From: Sulfuricella denitrificans skB26 | GTDB taxonomy: Bacteria > Pseudomonadota > Gammaproteobacteria > Burkholderiales > Sulfuricellaceae | DNA: 64,000 nucleotides | Assembly: GCF_000297055.2 (NCBI RefSeq) | Contig: NC_022357.1 | Span: forward strand, 2,119,501 to 2,183,500 | Direction: 5' to 3' | Part shown: positions 41,182-51,600 of the stretch, one piece after another | Layout of the letters: each line of letters starts with the position of its first letter | How positions within the stretch are numbered: position 1 is the first letter of the stretch | Translations under genes and position numbers: made by a program | The notes under the pieces: model-generated | Told to the model about the DNA's origin: nothing | Seen by the model: only the letters and a program-made list of their open reading frames with translations | The model's database searches: none

Positions 41182-42897
41182 ATGCGTGTCTCAAAATTTT
41201 TCCTGTCCACCCTCAAGGAAGCGCCAACCGAAGCCGAGTTGGTCAGCCACAAACTGATGCTCCGCGCCGGCCTGATCAAGCGCATCGGCAGCGGTCTGTA
41301 CACTTGGATGCCCCTCGGCCTCAGGGTACTGCGCAAGGTCGAAAACGTCGTACGCAATGAAATGGACAAGAGCGGCGCAGTCGAACTATTGATGCCGGCG
41401 GTCGTTCCCGCCGAGCTCTGGCAGGAAACTGGACGCTGGGACGTTTTCGGCCCGCAGATGCTGAAGATCAAGGATCGCCATGAGCGCGACTTCTGCTTCG
41501 GACCGACCCACGAAGAAGTGATCACCGATGTCGCACGCCGCGAAATCAAAAGCTACCGTCAGCTGCCGGTAAATTTCTACCAGGTCCAGACCAAGTTCCG
41601 CGACGAAATTCGTCCGCGCTTCGGCGTGATGCGCGCACGCGAATTCGTGATGAAGGACGCGTATTCCTTCCACGCCAACTTCCCCAGCCTAGAGCAGACC
41701 TACCAGGTGATGTACGACACCTACAGCCGCATTTTCACCCGCCTGGGATTAAAGTTCCGCGCTGTTGCGGCGGATACCGGCGCGATCGGCGGCACCGGCT
41801 CACATGAGTTCCACGTTCTAGCCGATTCCGGCGAGGATGCCATCGCCTTCTGCCCGAGTTCCGACTATGCCGCCAACGTCGAGCTGGCCGAGGCAGTTTC
41901 TCCCACCACTCCTCGCCCCGTTCCGACCGAAGCAATGCAAAAAGTCGCCACGCCGGGCAAACACAGCATTGAGGAAGTGTGCGAATTTCTTAAAATTCCC
42001 GCACACCGGGTCGTTAAAACACTGCTGCTGGAAGGGCGTGACGGCGATGTGGTAGCGCTGTTGCTGCGGGGCGATCACCAACTCAACGAGGTCAAGGCCG
42101 GCAAACTGCTCCAGCTTGCACAACCGATACGCTTTGCCACCGACGCACAAATTCGTACCTCTGCCGGTTGCAACGCCGGCTCGCTCGGTCCGGTCGGCCT
42201 GAATGTTACGACAATTGCCGATCGCGCTGTGGCCGCAATGAGTGACTTCATCTGTGGCGCCAATGAGGACGGGCACCACCTCACCGGCGTCAACTTCGGT
42301 CGCGACCTGCCGGAATTGAAAGAAGTGGTCGATCTCCGCAATGTGGTGGAAGGCGACGACAGCCCGGACGGCAAGGGAAAACTGGAACTGTGCCGCGGCA
42401 TCGAGGTCGGCCATATTTTCCAGCTGCGCACCAAGTATTCCGAAGCGATGAAAGCCACTTTTCTTGACGAGAACGGCAAAGAACAAGTAATGGAAATGGG
42501 CTGCTACGGCATCGGCGTGTCACGCATCGTCGCCGCCGCTATCGAGCAGGGCCACGACGAGCACGGCATCGTCTTCTCGCCCGCAATAGCCCCGTTCCAA
42601 CTCGCCATCGTACCCATCGGCCTCAACCGTAGCGAACTGGTGAAGGAAACAGTCGAGAAGCTCTATGCCGAGCTCATTGCCTCAGGGATCGAAGTGCTGC
42701 TGGACGACCGCGACGAGCGCCCCGGCGTCATGTTCGCTGACCTTGAACTGATCGGCATCCCGCACCGCATCGTCATCGGCGAGCGTGGACTGAAGGACGG
42801 CAACGTGGAATATCAGGGGCGAAAAGATGACAAAGCCACCGCCATCCCCTTGCAAAATATTGTGAGTCACATAAAATCAGCAGTATGCGTAAGCTAA
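41182..42897 (+). CDS. proS: prolyl-tRNA synthetase
   Basis: Class II aminoacyl-tRNA synthetase charging tRNA-Pro; 571 aa, bacterial (ProRS-B) type. Motif 1 region [20 protein letters not shown], motif 2 [20 protein letters not shown], the [12 protein letters not shown] block, an inserted editing (INS) domain (~225-385: [31 protein letters not shown]), motif 3 [14 protein letters not shown], and the anticodon-binding C-terminus. I start at ATG 41182 ([15 protein letters not shown]). Its last 13 bases overlap the lytic transglycosylase gene. Confidence 0.97.
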   Translation: MRVSKFFLSTLKEAPTEAELVSHKLMLRAGLIKRIGSGLYTWMPLGLRVLRKVENVVRNEMDKSGAVELLMPAVVPAELWQETGRWDVFGPQMLKIKDRHERDFCFGPTHEEVITDVARREIKSYRQLPVNFYQVQTKFRDEIRPRFGVMRAREFVMKDAYSFHANFPSLEQTYQVMYDTYSRIFTRLGLKFRAVAADTGAIGGTGSHEFHVLADSGEDAIAFCPSSDYAANVELAEAVSPTTPRPVPTEAMQKVATPGKHSIEEVCEFLKIPAHRVVKTLLLEGRDGDVVALLLRGDHQLNEVKAGKLLQLAQPIRFATDAQIRTSAGCNAGSLGPVGLNVTTIADRAVAAMSDFICGANEDGHHLTGVNFGRDLPELKEVVDLRNVVEGDDSPDGKGKLELCRGIEVGHIFQLRTKYSEAMKATFLDENGKEQVMEMGCYGIGVSRIVAAAIEQGHDEHGIVFSPAIAPFQLAIVPIGLNRSELVKETVEKLYAELIASGIEVLLDDRDERPGVMFADLELIGIPHRIVIGERGLKDGNVEYQGRKDDKATAIPLQNIVSHIKSAVCVS

Positions 42898-43502
42898 TTA
42901 TTGCCTTTGCTTTGCTGACCTGCCTGCCTGCCCAAGCCGGCAGGCAGCTTGAAGAACCGTTGAGCGCCAGCGTGCAGGCGGCGCTGCATAAAACGGTCAG
43001 TGATGGCGCGGCTCCGCGCCTCGTCTTTACCTCACAAGTCGATGCAAACATCTGGATGGCGGAAATGTCACAGCGCTTGGAGAAGCGCATGCCGGACCGG
43101 AAAGTGCGCCAAGACTTCCTCAAAACCGTACACTACGAAGCATCCCGCGCGGGTCTCGACCCCCAAATGGTGCTAGGCTTGATCCAGGTGGAAAGCGGCT
43201 TCAAAAAATATGCCGTATCCAGTGCTGGGGCTCGTGGCTACATGCAGGTCATGCCGTTCTGGGTCAAGCATATCGGCACTCCGGATCAGAACCTGTTCCA
43301 CATCCGCACCAACCTGCGCTATGGTTGCACCATCCTTCGGCACTACCTCGACATTGAAAAGGGTGATCTATATCGAGCCCTGGGCCGCTACAACGGCAGC
43401 CTGGGCAGGCCGGAGTATCCCAACCTGGTGATCGGCGCCTGGCGCAACGGCTGGGCCTATCCGAGTAAAATCGGCAAAGCGGCATCAGTCCCTTTGTCGT
43501 AA
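42885..43502 (+). CDS. lytic murein transglycosylase (SLT domain), 205 aa
   Basis: Secreted peptidoglycan-cleaving enzyme. Signal peptide [18 protein letters not shown]; then an SLT domain (residues ~75-190) with catalytic [30 protein letters not shown]: Glu in QVES and the GARGLMQ-type motif. The C-terminal [15 protein letters not shown] closes the fold. There is no LysM or lipobox, so it is a soluble periplasmic form. Overlaps proS, so co-expressed. A terminator and tRNA-Thr follow. Confidence 0.9.
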   Translation: MRKLIIAFALLTCLPAQAGRQLEEPLSASVQAALHKTVSDGAAPRLVFTSQVDANIWMAEMSQRLEKRMPDRKVRQDFLKTVHYEASRAGLDPQMVLGLIQVESGFKKYAVSSAGARGYMQVMPFWVKHIGTPDQNLFHIRTNLRYGCTILRHYLDIEKGDLYRALGRYNGSLGRPEYPNLVIGAWRNGWAYPSKIGKAASVPLS

Positions 43503-43517
43503 TCTGGTCCTGAAATG

Positions 43518-43543
43518 AAAAAACCCGCTAAATGCGGGTTTTT
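43518..43543 (+). terminator. bidirectional terminator
   Basis: AAAAAACCCGC-TAAAT-GCGGGTTTTT: 5-bp GC stem extended by A/T pairs. Suited to both the transglycosylase gene (+) and tRNA-Thr (-). Confidence 0.85.
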
Positions 43544-43575
43544 AAGACTTCTTTGGACTGCTTTGAATGTGTTAC

Positions 43576-43651
43576 TGGTGCCGATGACCGGAATCGAACT
43601 GGTGACCTTCGCATTACGAATGCGCTGCTCTACCAACTGAGCTACATCGGC
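43576..43651 (-). tRNA. tRNA-Thr (anticodon CGT)
   Basis: Acceptor GCCGATG / CATCGGC, D-arm AGCTCAGTTGGTAGAGC, anticodon loop TTCGTAA with CGT, T-arm CCAGTTCGATTCCGG, discriminator A and encoded CCA (43576-43578). 76 nt; reads ACG codons. Close to E. coli thrW in sequence. Confidence 0.96.
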
Positions 43652-43758
43652 ACACAAGCCCGGCATTATATCCCTGTTCGACCTCAGCCATCAACCGTTA
43701 CGGCGCACCATAACTGGTCGAACGGATGATATAAGTACAAAGCGATCAGGAATTTAGA

Positions 43759-44187
43759 TCAGGCAGGAACCGCTTGCGGGCGGATACGGACGATGATGTC
43801 GATACCTTCGGTAATCACGCCCGGCGGCAACATGGGCAAACCGCTGATCTTGAAGTCCGCCGCGTCGATATCGGTCAGATGACCACTTACCACATCATAA
43901 AAGTGATGATGCTCATAAGTGTTGGGGTCGTAGAATACTTTGCTTGGGTCCACGATCACTTCACGGATCAGCTTCTTTTCAACGAATAAATTCAAGGTGT
44001 TATAGACCGTTGCCTTGGAGGTTTCGCTGTGCTTGGTATTGACGATCGCAAGGATCTGATCGGCAGAAAGGTGCTCCTGCCTGGAGAACAGTGCATAGGC
44101 AATCTCTAGCCGTTGGTGCGTCGGATTGATCGCATGCTGCCTTAGCAAGTCAGCCATGTTGTCGCGAGTGTAAGTTTTCATATCCAT
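43759..44187 (-). CDS. Fur-family regulator, 142 aa
   Basis: Winged-helix metalloregulator. The DNA-binding half has NPTHQRLEIAYALFSRQEHL and SADQILAIVNTKHSETSKATVYNTLNLFVEKKLI. The regulatory half has FYDPNTYEHHHFYDVVSGHL, whose triple His resembles the metal/heme-linked HHHF of Fur/Irr proteins. There is no cysteine at all, so the structural zinc site of E. coli Fur/Zur is missing, as in Irr- or Mur-like members. I start at ATG 44187; the first residue could also be the ATG at 44181. It is adjacent to thiO on the same strand (44 bp). Confidence 0.88.
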   Translation of the reverse strand: MDMKTYTRDNMADLLRQHAINPTHQRLEIAYALFSRQEHLSADQILAIVNTKHSETSKATVYNTLNLFVEKKLIREVIVDPSKVFYDPNTYEHHHFYDVVSGHLTDIDAADFKISGLPMLPPGVITEGIDIIVRIRPQAVPA

Positions 44188-44231
44188 AAAATCATGCCAA
44201 ACCAAACATTGGACTTTGTCTAACAATTTAA

Positions 44232-45263
44232 TTAGCCTGGCCACTTATAGTTCGATACATCCAAGGGTTGCTCCCGGTTAAATAGTTGGTTAGTCAGGAT
44301 TTGAGCACTTGCCGGCGCCATGGTGACACCATAGCGGAAATGTCCACTATTGAGGTACAGGTTCTCCAACTGCGGATGCCGGGCTATGGTCGGAACATTG
44401 TCAGGCGCAGCCGGGCGCAACCCTGCCCAGTGCTTGATAAACTCGGCTTGGGCCAGTTGAGGCAGCATGCCCAGTGCCCGCGCATGAAGCGCAGCCCCAG
44501 CCTCTTCGGTCGTCGCCTTGTCGAAGCCGACATCCTCCAGGGTGCTGCCAACCAAGATATGTCCGTCATCACGAGGAATCAGATAGGTCCCATTCTGAAG
44601 GAGAATATGCTGCAACATTCCGGGCTTCGCCCTGTACAGCAGCATCTGGCCGCGCACGGGCTTGATATCGAGCTGCACACCCTGTTTTCCCAGCAACTTC
44701 TTGCTCCAGGCTCCGGCGGCAACGACATAATGCTCCGCCGTAAAAGACCCCGCCGTGGTATCCAGTCGCTCCACCCGATCATCCGTGGAAACGATCCCGG
44801 TCACCTCAGCCTGTTCCACAATCCGCACCCCCATCCGCTCCAGCGCGAGGCGCAATGCCTTGATCAAACGTGGATTTCGCACCTGCGCAACATCCGGCAG
44901 CCACAAAACATCGCCATCCTTCTCCAGCCGCACATTATGACCGGCGCACCATTGCACGGCACGCTCGGCATCAAACGGAGGCAAAACACGCATACCACTG
45001 ACCCGGTATTCCGGGTCGATACCACTCAAATCGGCGATACGCTCCACCCATTCCGGGAACAACCGGCCACTCAACTGCGTCAGATTGGTCACAGCCGGCA
45101 AATAATCCCAAGGCAACAGTGGCGACAAGATTCCCCCGCCTGCCCAGGAAGATTCGCCACCGCATTCTCTGCGATCCATTACAGTGACAGTAGCGCCACC
45201 CCGTGCAAGCTCAAGCGCACTACCCAAGCCAATCACACCACCGCCGACAATCAAAACATCCAT
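44232..45263 (-). CDS. thiO: glycine oxidase / FAD-dependent amino-acid oxidase
   Basis: FAD enzyme that oxidises glycine to iminoglycine for thiazole synthesis. 343 aa with an N-terminal dinucleotide fold (MDVLIVGGGVIGLGSALELARGG) and ATVTVMDRRECGGESSWAGGGIL. Family blocks VLPPFDAERAVQW and SGHFRYGVTMAPASA close the FAD site, and the ThiO-like WAGLRPAAPDNVPTIA is present. No thi genes or THI-box are adjacent, so the thiamin role rests on the family. A gene of this kind sits beside the pil genes in Pseudomonas too. Start ATG 45263. Confidence 0.88.
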   Translation of the reverse strand: MDVLIVGGGVIGLGSALELARGGATVTVMDRRECGGESSWAGGGILSPLLPWDYLPAVTNLTQLSGRLFPEWVERIADLSGIDPEYRVSGMRVLPPFDAERAVQWCAGHNVRLEKDGDVLWLPDVAQVRNPRLIKALRLALERMGVRIVEQAEVTGIVSTDDRVERLDTTAGSFTAEHYVVAAGAWSKKLLGKQGVQLDIKPVRGQMLLYRAKPGMLQHILLQNGTYLIPRDDGHILVGSTLEDVGFDKATTEEAGAALHARALGMLPQLAQAEFIKHWAGLRPAAPDNVPTIARHPQLENLYLNSGHFRYGVTMAPASAQILTNQLFNREQPLDVSNYKWPG

Positions 45264-45434
45264 GTTCAAATCTTGTTGATTTCCAGTTATTGCCGCTCAT
45301 TCTAGCAAACCAACCTTTAGTCGGCCCAACGTTGAACCACCGACTCATTCAGACTAAGCTTTGTTTAACAAATTTGCAGTTACTTTATTTTGGGATCGAA
45401 TCATTTCAAATCATCGTCGCGCAGGATAACATTT

Positions 45435-45869
45435 ATGAAAAAATCACTGGGTTTCACGCTTATTGAACTGATGATTACCGTCGCGATTATCGGCATATTA
45501 GCCGCAGTGGCATTGCCTTCCTATCAGGATTATTTGACACGCAGCAAGCTGGCAGAGGCCCATTCTTTACTGGCCGATATGCGTGTCAAGCTCGAACAGC
45601 ATTTCCAGGATAACCGTAGCTATGTGGGAGCTTGCGCGGCGGGCAGCGTAGCATTACTGCCTACCAGTAAATATTTCACCTTTACCTGCCCGACCCTGAA
45701 CGCAACACAATTCGAGGCGAGGGCAACTGGCATCGCTAACCAAGGTACGGGAAGTTTCATCTTCACAATCAACCAGGACAACGCTCGCACCACTGCCGGC
45801 GTTCCATCGGGATGGGCAACAGCCAGTCCCAACAATTGCTGGATCAGAGCAAAAGGTGGTACGTGTTGA
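45435..45869 (+). CDS. pilE: type IV minor pilin, PilE-like, 144 aa
   Basis: Prepilin with a six-residue leader MKKSLG cleaved before [20 protein letters not shown] by PilD; Glu5 of the mature N-helix is present. The body has [22 protein letters not shown] and four Cys in the C-terminal half ([26 protein letters not shown]), enough for two disulfides. It heads a six-gene operon with fimT/U, pilV, pilW, pilX and pilY1. Minor pilins prime pilus assembly and adorn its tip. Its place before fimT, rather than after pilY1 as in Pseudomonas, is a rearrangement. Start ATG 45435 follows AGGAT. Confidence 0.92.
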   Translation: MKKSLGFTLIELMITVAIIGILAAVALPSYQDYLTRSKLAEAHSLLADMRVKLEQHFQDNRSYVGACAAGSVALLPTSKYFTFTCPTLNATQFEARATGIANQGTGSFIFTINQDNARTTAGVPSGWATASPNNCWIRAKGGTC

Positions 45870-46384
45870 CCGCAAACCACACGCACAACTCGGGTTTCAC
45901 GCTAATCGAGCTGATGATAACGATCGCATTGCTCGGCATTCTGTCATCTTTCGCGATACCTAGTTACCGCATCTGGATTCAGAACACCCAGATTCGAGGT
46001 GGTGCCGAGGCCATTTTGAACGGTATTCAATTAGCTCGTTCAGAAGCGGTTCAGCGCAATACTAATACTCAGTTTGTGCTAGGCAGCAAAGCCGACTGGA
46101 CTGTTCAAACGGCGGCAGGCACGACCATCCAGACTCGTACCTCGCAGGATGGAAGCCCGAACGTCACAGTCGCCGTTACGCCAGCCGGTGCAACCACCAT
46201 AACCTTCAACGCCTTCGGCCGGGTTCAGAACGCCAACGCCATTAACCGAATCGACGTGGATTCGTCGGTTCTTAACACCGCGGACAGCCGGGAAATGAGG
46301 ATCACAATCGGCGCCGGCGGCAACATTAGAATGTGCGACCCTAATTTGACAGTGAGTTCACCCAATGATCCACGCGCCTGTTAG
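45863..46384 (+). CDS. type IV minor pilin, FimT/FimU (GspH-like), 173 aa
   Basis: Prepilin leader ends TANHTHNSG before [23 protein letters not shown], with Glu5 present. The GspH-like body has [22 protein letters not shown], the helix signature of this subfamily, and a Cys pair (RMCDP...DPRAC). The start is GTG 45863 or TTG 45866; both overlap the pilE stop, so they are translationally coupled. Which of FimT or FimU it matches cannot be told. Confidence 0.85.
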   Translation: MLTANHTHNSGFTLIELMITIALLGILSSFAIPSYRIWIQNTQIRGGAEAILNGIQLARSEAVQRNTNTQFVLGSKADWTVQTAAGTTIQTRTSQDGSPNVTVAVTPAGATTITFNAFGRVQNANAINRIDVDSSVLNTADSREMRITIGAGGNIRMCDPNLTVSSPNDPRAC

Positions 46385-46811
46385 ACCCATAGCCAAGCTC
46401 CATACCTCCATGCACAACCAACGAGGTTCCGTGCTGCTCGAAGCCTTAATCGCCATATTGATTTTTTCGATGGGCATCCTGGCGCTGATTGGCATGCAGG
46501 CAGCCGCCATCAGCAATGTCTCCGATGCCAAGTACCGCAGTGATGCGGCGTTCCTTGCCAACCAGGTAATTGGTGAAATGTGGGCGAATCAGCCCAACAT
46601 AACATCCTATGCCTACGGCGGGACAGGCACACCACCCGCCGTACTGACTAACTGGGTTGCCAGAGTGCAAAGCACCTTGCCGGGCGCAACCGCCAACGCG
46701 CCAACGATAGCAATTGGGGCCAACAACCTGGTTACTATAACAGTGTCATGGCAACCCCCCAAGACCCCGGTTGCGCACAGGCACCAGGTAATTACTCAGA
46801 TCAACAATTGA
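46365..46811 (+). CDS. pilV: type IV pilus minor pilin PilV
   Basis: Prepilin with leader ...HNQRG before SVLLEALIAILIFSMGILALIGMQA; the +1 is Ser and the Glu5 equivalent is present. The following DAKYRSDAAFLANQVIGEMWAN and NNLVTITVSWQPP are typical of PilV. ATG 46365 overlaps the FimT gene; ATG 46410 would give a standard leader of six residues (MHNQRG), so the true start may be there. Confidence 0.85.
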   Translation: MIHAPVRPIAKLHTSMHNQRGSVLLEALIAILIFSMGILALIGMQAAAISNVSDAKYRSDAAFLANQVIGEMWANQPNITSYAYGGTGTPPAVLTNWVARVQSTLPGATANAPTIAIGANNLVTITVSWQPPKTPVAHRHQVITQINN

Positions 46812-46824
46812 GGCAGAACAGACC

Positions 46825-47991
46825 ATGACTGCGCGCATTTCGAAAAAAACAAGTCGGGGTTTCAGCCTGGTTGAACTCATGGTAGGTATGGTTATCGCCC
46901 TGATTTCCACCTTGGCTATCTTGCAAGTATTTACCTTTTTTGAAGGACAAAAAAGAACAACCACCAGCGGCAGCGATGCGCTCCAGGCAGGGGCCATCGC
47001 CCTGTACCAGATCGAGCGCGATGTCCGCCAAGCCGGTTATGGGTTCAACAGCCTCACCCTGATGGGCTGCACCATCAAGGCCTATGATGAAGGGGCCGGA
47101 ACGCCTTACGAGTTCGATTTCAATCTTATCCCCGTCCAGATTGTTCAGGGAGTGGGGACGAATCCGGACACCATCACCCTTTCTTATGGCAATTCCCCAC
47201 TCCAGACCGCGCCAGCCTTAATTACTGCTGATTACAACGGGAATGCGGCAAATTTAAAAGTTAACAATCGCTTCGGCTTCAAGGAAGGTGATCTGGTCAT
47301 CATCGCCGAGCCCGGCAAAGACTGCACGCTTGCCCAGGTCACCGGCCTGCCTGCCGCTGTCGATGCCTGTGGAGGTTCGAGCGCGGCGGCCCAAACTGAC
47401 AACATCATACATAATTCCGGCAACTACAAAGACCCAAATAAAGGCTGCCAGCAGGTTGCTGCCCGCTACAACAAGCCTTCCGGGCTGGGCATCGCATACA
47501 ACGTCAATTCACCGGTGTTCAATCTGGGTGGAATACCCACCATCAATGAGTACACCATCCAGAATAACCAGCTGATGGTGCGAAATGTCCTTACCCCCGA
47601 CCCGGCTGTCGCCATCATGGATGGCATTGTCAGCATGCACGCACAATACGGCTTTGACACCCGTGCGGGCATTATTTCTGATTTGAGGGTCGACACTTAT
47701 AGCGACACCATGCTGGACGCAGATGGCAATGGCGTCATTGGAAGCAGCGGAGACTTTAGCCGCATTGGCTCAGTACGCCTGGTTGTCGTTGCGCGCAGCG
47801 GCCTGCGTGAGAAACCCGATCCGGCAACAGGATTATGCAATGTCACGTCCGCAGCGTCCTTTTCATTGAACTGGGCTGGCGGTGCCATCACCCTGCCCAA
47901 TGACGCAGACGGAACGAGTTGGCAGTGCTATCGCTACAAGACCTTCGAAACGACTGTACCAGTCAGAAACATGATCTGGAGACCAGTATGA
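46825..47991 (+). CDS. pilW: type IV pilus minor pilin PilW
   Basis: 388-aa large minor pilin. Leader MTARISKKTSRG is cleaved before FSLVELMVGMVIALISTLAIL. The body contains ALYQIERDVRQAGYGF, a block seen in PilW, and a long beta-rich region with several Cys. Its stop overlaps the pilX start as ATGA. Works with PilV, PilX and PilY1 in the priming complex. Confidence 0.9.
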   Translation: MTARISKKTSRGFSLVELMVGMVIALISTLAILQVFTFFEGQKRTTTSGSDALQAGAIALYQIERDVRQAGYGFNSLTLMGCTIKAYDEGAGTPYEFDFNLIPVQIVQGVGTNPDTITLSYGNSPLQTAPALITADYNGNAANLKVNNRFGFKEGDLVIIAEPGKDCTLAQVTGLPAAVDACGGSSAAAQTDNIIHNSGNYKDPNKGCQQVAARYNKPSGLGIAYNVNSPVFNLGGIPTINEYTIQNNQLMVRNVLTPDPAVAIMDGIVSMHAQYGFDTRAGIISDLRVDTYSDTMLDADGNGVIGSSGDFSRIGSVRLVVVARSGLREKPDPATGLCNVTSAASFSLNWAGGAITLPNDADGTSWQCYRYKTFETTVPVRNMIWRPV

Positions 47992-48623
47992 CCCCCCAAG
48001 ACTCAAACCGGCGATTCACGAAAGTTGCTTCCCTGCGCCAACAGCAAAAGGGCATGTCACTCTTTATTGCACTGATCGTGCTGGTTGCGATGACATTGGC
48101 CGGCATAGCACTGGTGCGCTCGATAGATACCACCACGGTAATTTCAGGCAACCTCGCGTTCAGGCAGAGCACCCTGAACGCAACCGATCAGGGCGTCAAT
48201 GCCGCCTATCTCTGGCTAATGAGCAAAGTGGGCACCTCCTCGCTCAACAACTCCGATTCGAGCGCCGGCTATTACTCATCCAAGCTCGATCCTGAACCTG
48301 ACTGGAAAGATACGGCGACCTGGTCTGGACTCAACACCGCAACCCTCGCCACGGATGCCGCCAGCAATACCACCACCTACATTATCCATCGCATGTGTAC
48401 CCAGCCCAATACCGCCTATAACGGCAACAATGGTGGCGTGGCAAACCAGTGCTCCACTGCCGTCTCCACTTCCAGTGGTGTCTGCCCCGGAGGTAGTCAG
48501 AGTATTGGCAATTACTGCTTCGACGCAACCGCATCCGGTGTTTATTACCGCGTCACCGCCCGTACAATTGGCCCGCGCAATTCGACCAGCATCGTTCAAG
48601 CCATGCTGCTGATTCCATTCTGA
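47988..48623 (+). CDS. pilX: type IV pilus assembly protein PilX
   Basis: 211 aa with the PilX N-terminal segment QQQKGMSLFIALIVLVAMTLAGIALVRSIDTTTVISGNLAFRQ, a prepilin-like helix with no canonical Glu5, as usual for PilX. The C-terminal half has a beta-rich domain with Cys pairs (RMCTQP, NQCSTAV, GVCPGGS, NYCFDA). Overlaps pilW by 4 bp (ATGA); pilY1 follows after 29 bp. Confidence 0.9.
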   Translation: MTPQDSNRRFTKVASLRQQQKGMSLFIALIVLVAMTLAGIALVRSIDTTTVISGNLAFRQSTLNATDQGVNAAYLWLMSKVGTSSLNNSDSSAGYYSSKLDPEPDWKDTATWSGLNTATLATDAASNTTTYIIHRMCTQPNTAYNGNNGGVANQCSTAVSTSSGVCPGGSQSIGNYCFDATASGVYYRVTARTIGPRNSTSIVQAMLLIPF

Positions 48624-48652
48624 TCGGCATGTTTGTGCAACAGGAGAAAACC

Positions 48653-51600
48653 ATGAACGTACAATCCCACTCTTACGGCAAGCAGGCTTTGCTGACTGTA
48701 CTATTTATTTGCGCGAATCTTGCGGGGCTACCCAGCCACGCGGCCGTCACGGAATTGGCGGACGTACCGCTCGCCCAAGCCACTACGGCGACAGTCAGGC
48801 CCAACCTGTTTTACATTCTGGATGATTCCGGCAGCATGATGCAGCAATACACGCCGGACTACATCAGCGACCGCTGGGGCGGCGGCTCGTACCCTGGCGA
48901 CTTCCACTGCCTGGACAGCGGCGACGACGCCGACTCCAACCGGGACAAATGCCTGATTGGCGATCCACCCTATATGTCAAGTGATTTCAACACCCAGTAT
49001 TACAATCCGGCCATCGTTTATTCTCCCCCGGTGAAATTCAACGGCACCAAGTTCAACAGCATGAATGCCGCCAATTCCACCAACTGGAGTGCCGTTCTGA
49101 CCGACGGCTTCAACCGGCAGAATACCAACCAGTTGGAGCAGTCCAACACCAGCGTGAACCTGACCACCCAGTACCCCGATCGGGTCTGGTGCCTTGACCC
49201 GGCTGACTCCGCCACCGGTGCGAACTGCAAAACCAATTCGGCCAGTTACTCCTATCCGGACAACACCCCCGGTGGCTACAACCGGGGCAAGGACTCCTCC
49301 AGCAACATCAAATACAAATACGGCGCCCCCTACTATTTCACCATTGCCGCCAAGGAATACTGCACCTCTACCGACCTGAAGACCTGCCAAGTCGCCGATG
49401 CGCCGACCGGCATCTACACCATTCCCGCCACAGTGCGCTGGTGCGATTCTGCAGCCATGACCAACTGCCAAGCCAAGAAGACCGGCTCTTTTCAGTATTC
49501 CCGTTTTTCCAATACCTCGGCAGGCTCCACCGCCAAGGGCACGATCGTAATCGGCAACTCCGGCTCGGATGACTCCGTCAGTATCACCAGCATTCAAATT
49601 GACGGTATCAACGTCATCAACACTACCATCACTTCCAGCACCGGCACAAATGCCACCGCCGAGCGGCAGACCGTTGCCTCTGCCGTTGCTTCGGCAATTA
49701 ATGCCTATAATGGAACTACCCCGGCTACGCCATATCCTGGATATTCCGCCACCGCCAGCAACGACACGGTGGTAATCACTCCCACCACCGGTTCCGGCAA
49801 CGTCACCGCGCTTTCCAACAGCGCAATCCCCAACGGCCGGGTGATCATGGCCTTCTCACCCTCCACGGGCACCACCGCAGCCACCTCGCGCGTCGACTTT
49901 TCGAACACCACCACTTCTGGGGCCGTCACCAGCATCACGGTCAACGGCGTCGAAATCCTGAATGGCACCATAGCCGCATCCAGCAGCACAAGCGGCAGCA
50001 CGCGCAACAAGAACATGGCCTTGGCCGTGTGCAACCGGATCAATACCTATTTGAATTCCACGCCATTCGAATATACCGGCGCTTCCAGTGCGACCGGCAC
50101 TTCCTGCCCGACCAATTCCGCCACTTTCTACATCCAGGCGCCGGTAGCGCAGGGTTCGGCACCAAATGGCTTCAGCATCGTCATCACCGCGTCCAATACA
50201 GACACAACCATCGCCAACGCCAGCACTCTAACTGGCGGCATTTCGCGCAGCATGCCAACCACCGTCTCCAACATCAGCGGCGGCGGCGCGGGCCTCAGCA
50301 CCTTCTCGCGCATCAACATCGTGCCGACCACTACAGCCTATCCACGCGGCGCAAGCCGCCTCGACTGCGTTGCCAGCGCCAGTTCGTGCAGCTACGCTGA
50401 AGAAATGACCAACTTCGCCAACTGGTACGCTTACTACCGCACCCGCATGCAAATGATGAAATCCTCCAGCAGCGTGGCATTCCTGCCGCTGGGCGACAAC
50501 TACCGGGTCGGCTTTTACACCATCAATACATCCAGTGTCACCCAAAGCATTAGTGGAAGCAGCCCGAACCGCTATTCCAGCACCAAGTTTCTGGATATTT
50601 CGAATTTCGATGCAACCCAGAAAGAGTATTGGTACAACACCTTGTTTTATCAGGTTCCATCGGGGTCAACACCGCTGCGCGGCGCACTCACCAAGGCCGG
50701 AAAAATTTTCCAGAAGAACTGGAGCGGTGCAGTCGACCCGGTGCAATACTCCTGCCAGCAGAACTTCTCACTACTCACCACGGATGGTTACTGGAACGAG
50801 ACCTATAGTGGCGTGGGTGATCAGGACAACTCCGACACCGGCTACTCCACCCGCGCCGTGGGGGCCTATGATGGCAATATCGGGTCAACCGATACCCTTG
50901 CCGACGTAGCCATGTATTACTACAAAAATGACCTCCGGCCAACCGGCACGACCGGTGTACTGGGTACGGACGTGTCCAAGGACAACGTACCGACTTCCGA
51001 CAAGGATCCCGCCCCCCACCAGCACATGATCACCTTCACCCTGGGTCTGGGCGTTGATGGCGTTATGACCTACCGGCCAGACTATGAAACCGCCACCAAC
51101 GGCGACTTCTACAACATCAAAACTGCTTCAACTGGCTGCGCCTGGGCGTCCGGAGTATGCAACTGGCCAAAGCCGGTAAACGACTCGGAAACCGCAGTGG
51201 ATGATCTTTGGCATGCGGCGGTAAATGGCCGTGGCCATTATTTCAGCGCCCGCGATCCGGCCGCTCTTGCCAGCGGGCTGTCTGAGGCTCTCAGCAGCAT
51301 CAAGATCATCACCGGCGCCGCTGCGGCTTCCGCCACCAGCAGCCCGAACATCACACAGACCGACAATTCAATTTACAGTACCTTTTTCCGCACCCTCAAA
51401 TGGGATGGCGAGGTCAAGGCGCAATCCATCGATCCGGCTACCGGCAATGTCATTGCCACCGTCAACTGGTCGGCGCAAACCCTGCTTGACGCCAAGGCAT
51501 TGGACTCCTCGGATACGCGCACGATTTACACCCGAGATACCTCAACCGGACTACTCAAGACTTTTGACTGGACCAATCTGAACGCCACTGAGAAAGCCTA

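Noticed and set aside
45264..45434. Sigma-54 (-24/-12) promoter for pilE under PilR
   Set aside because: I looked for GG-N10-GC on the plus strand and found no convincing match in the 170 bp upstream; PilR control is only inferred from context.
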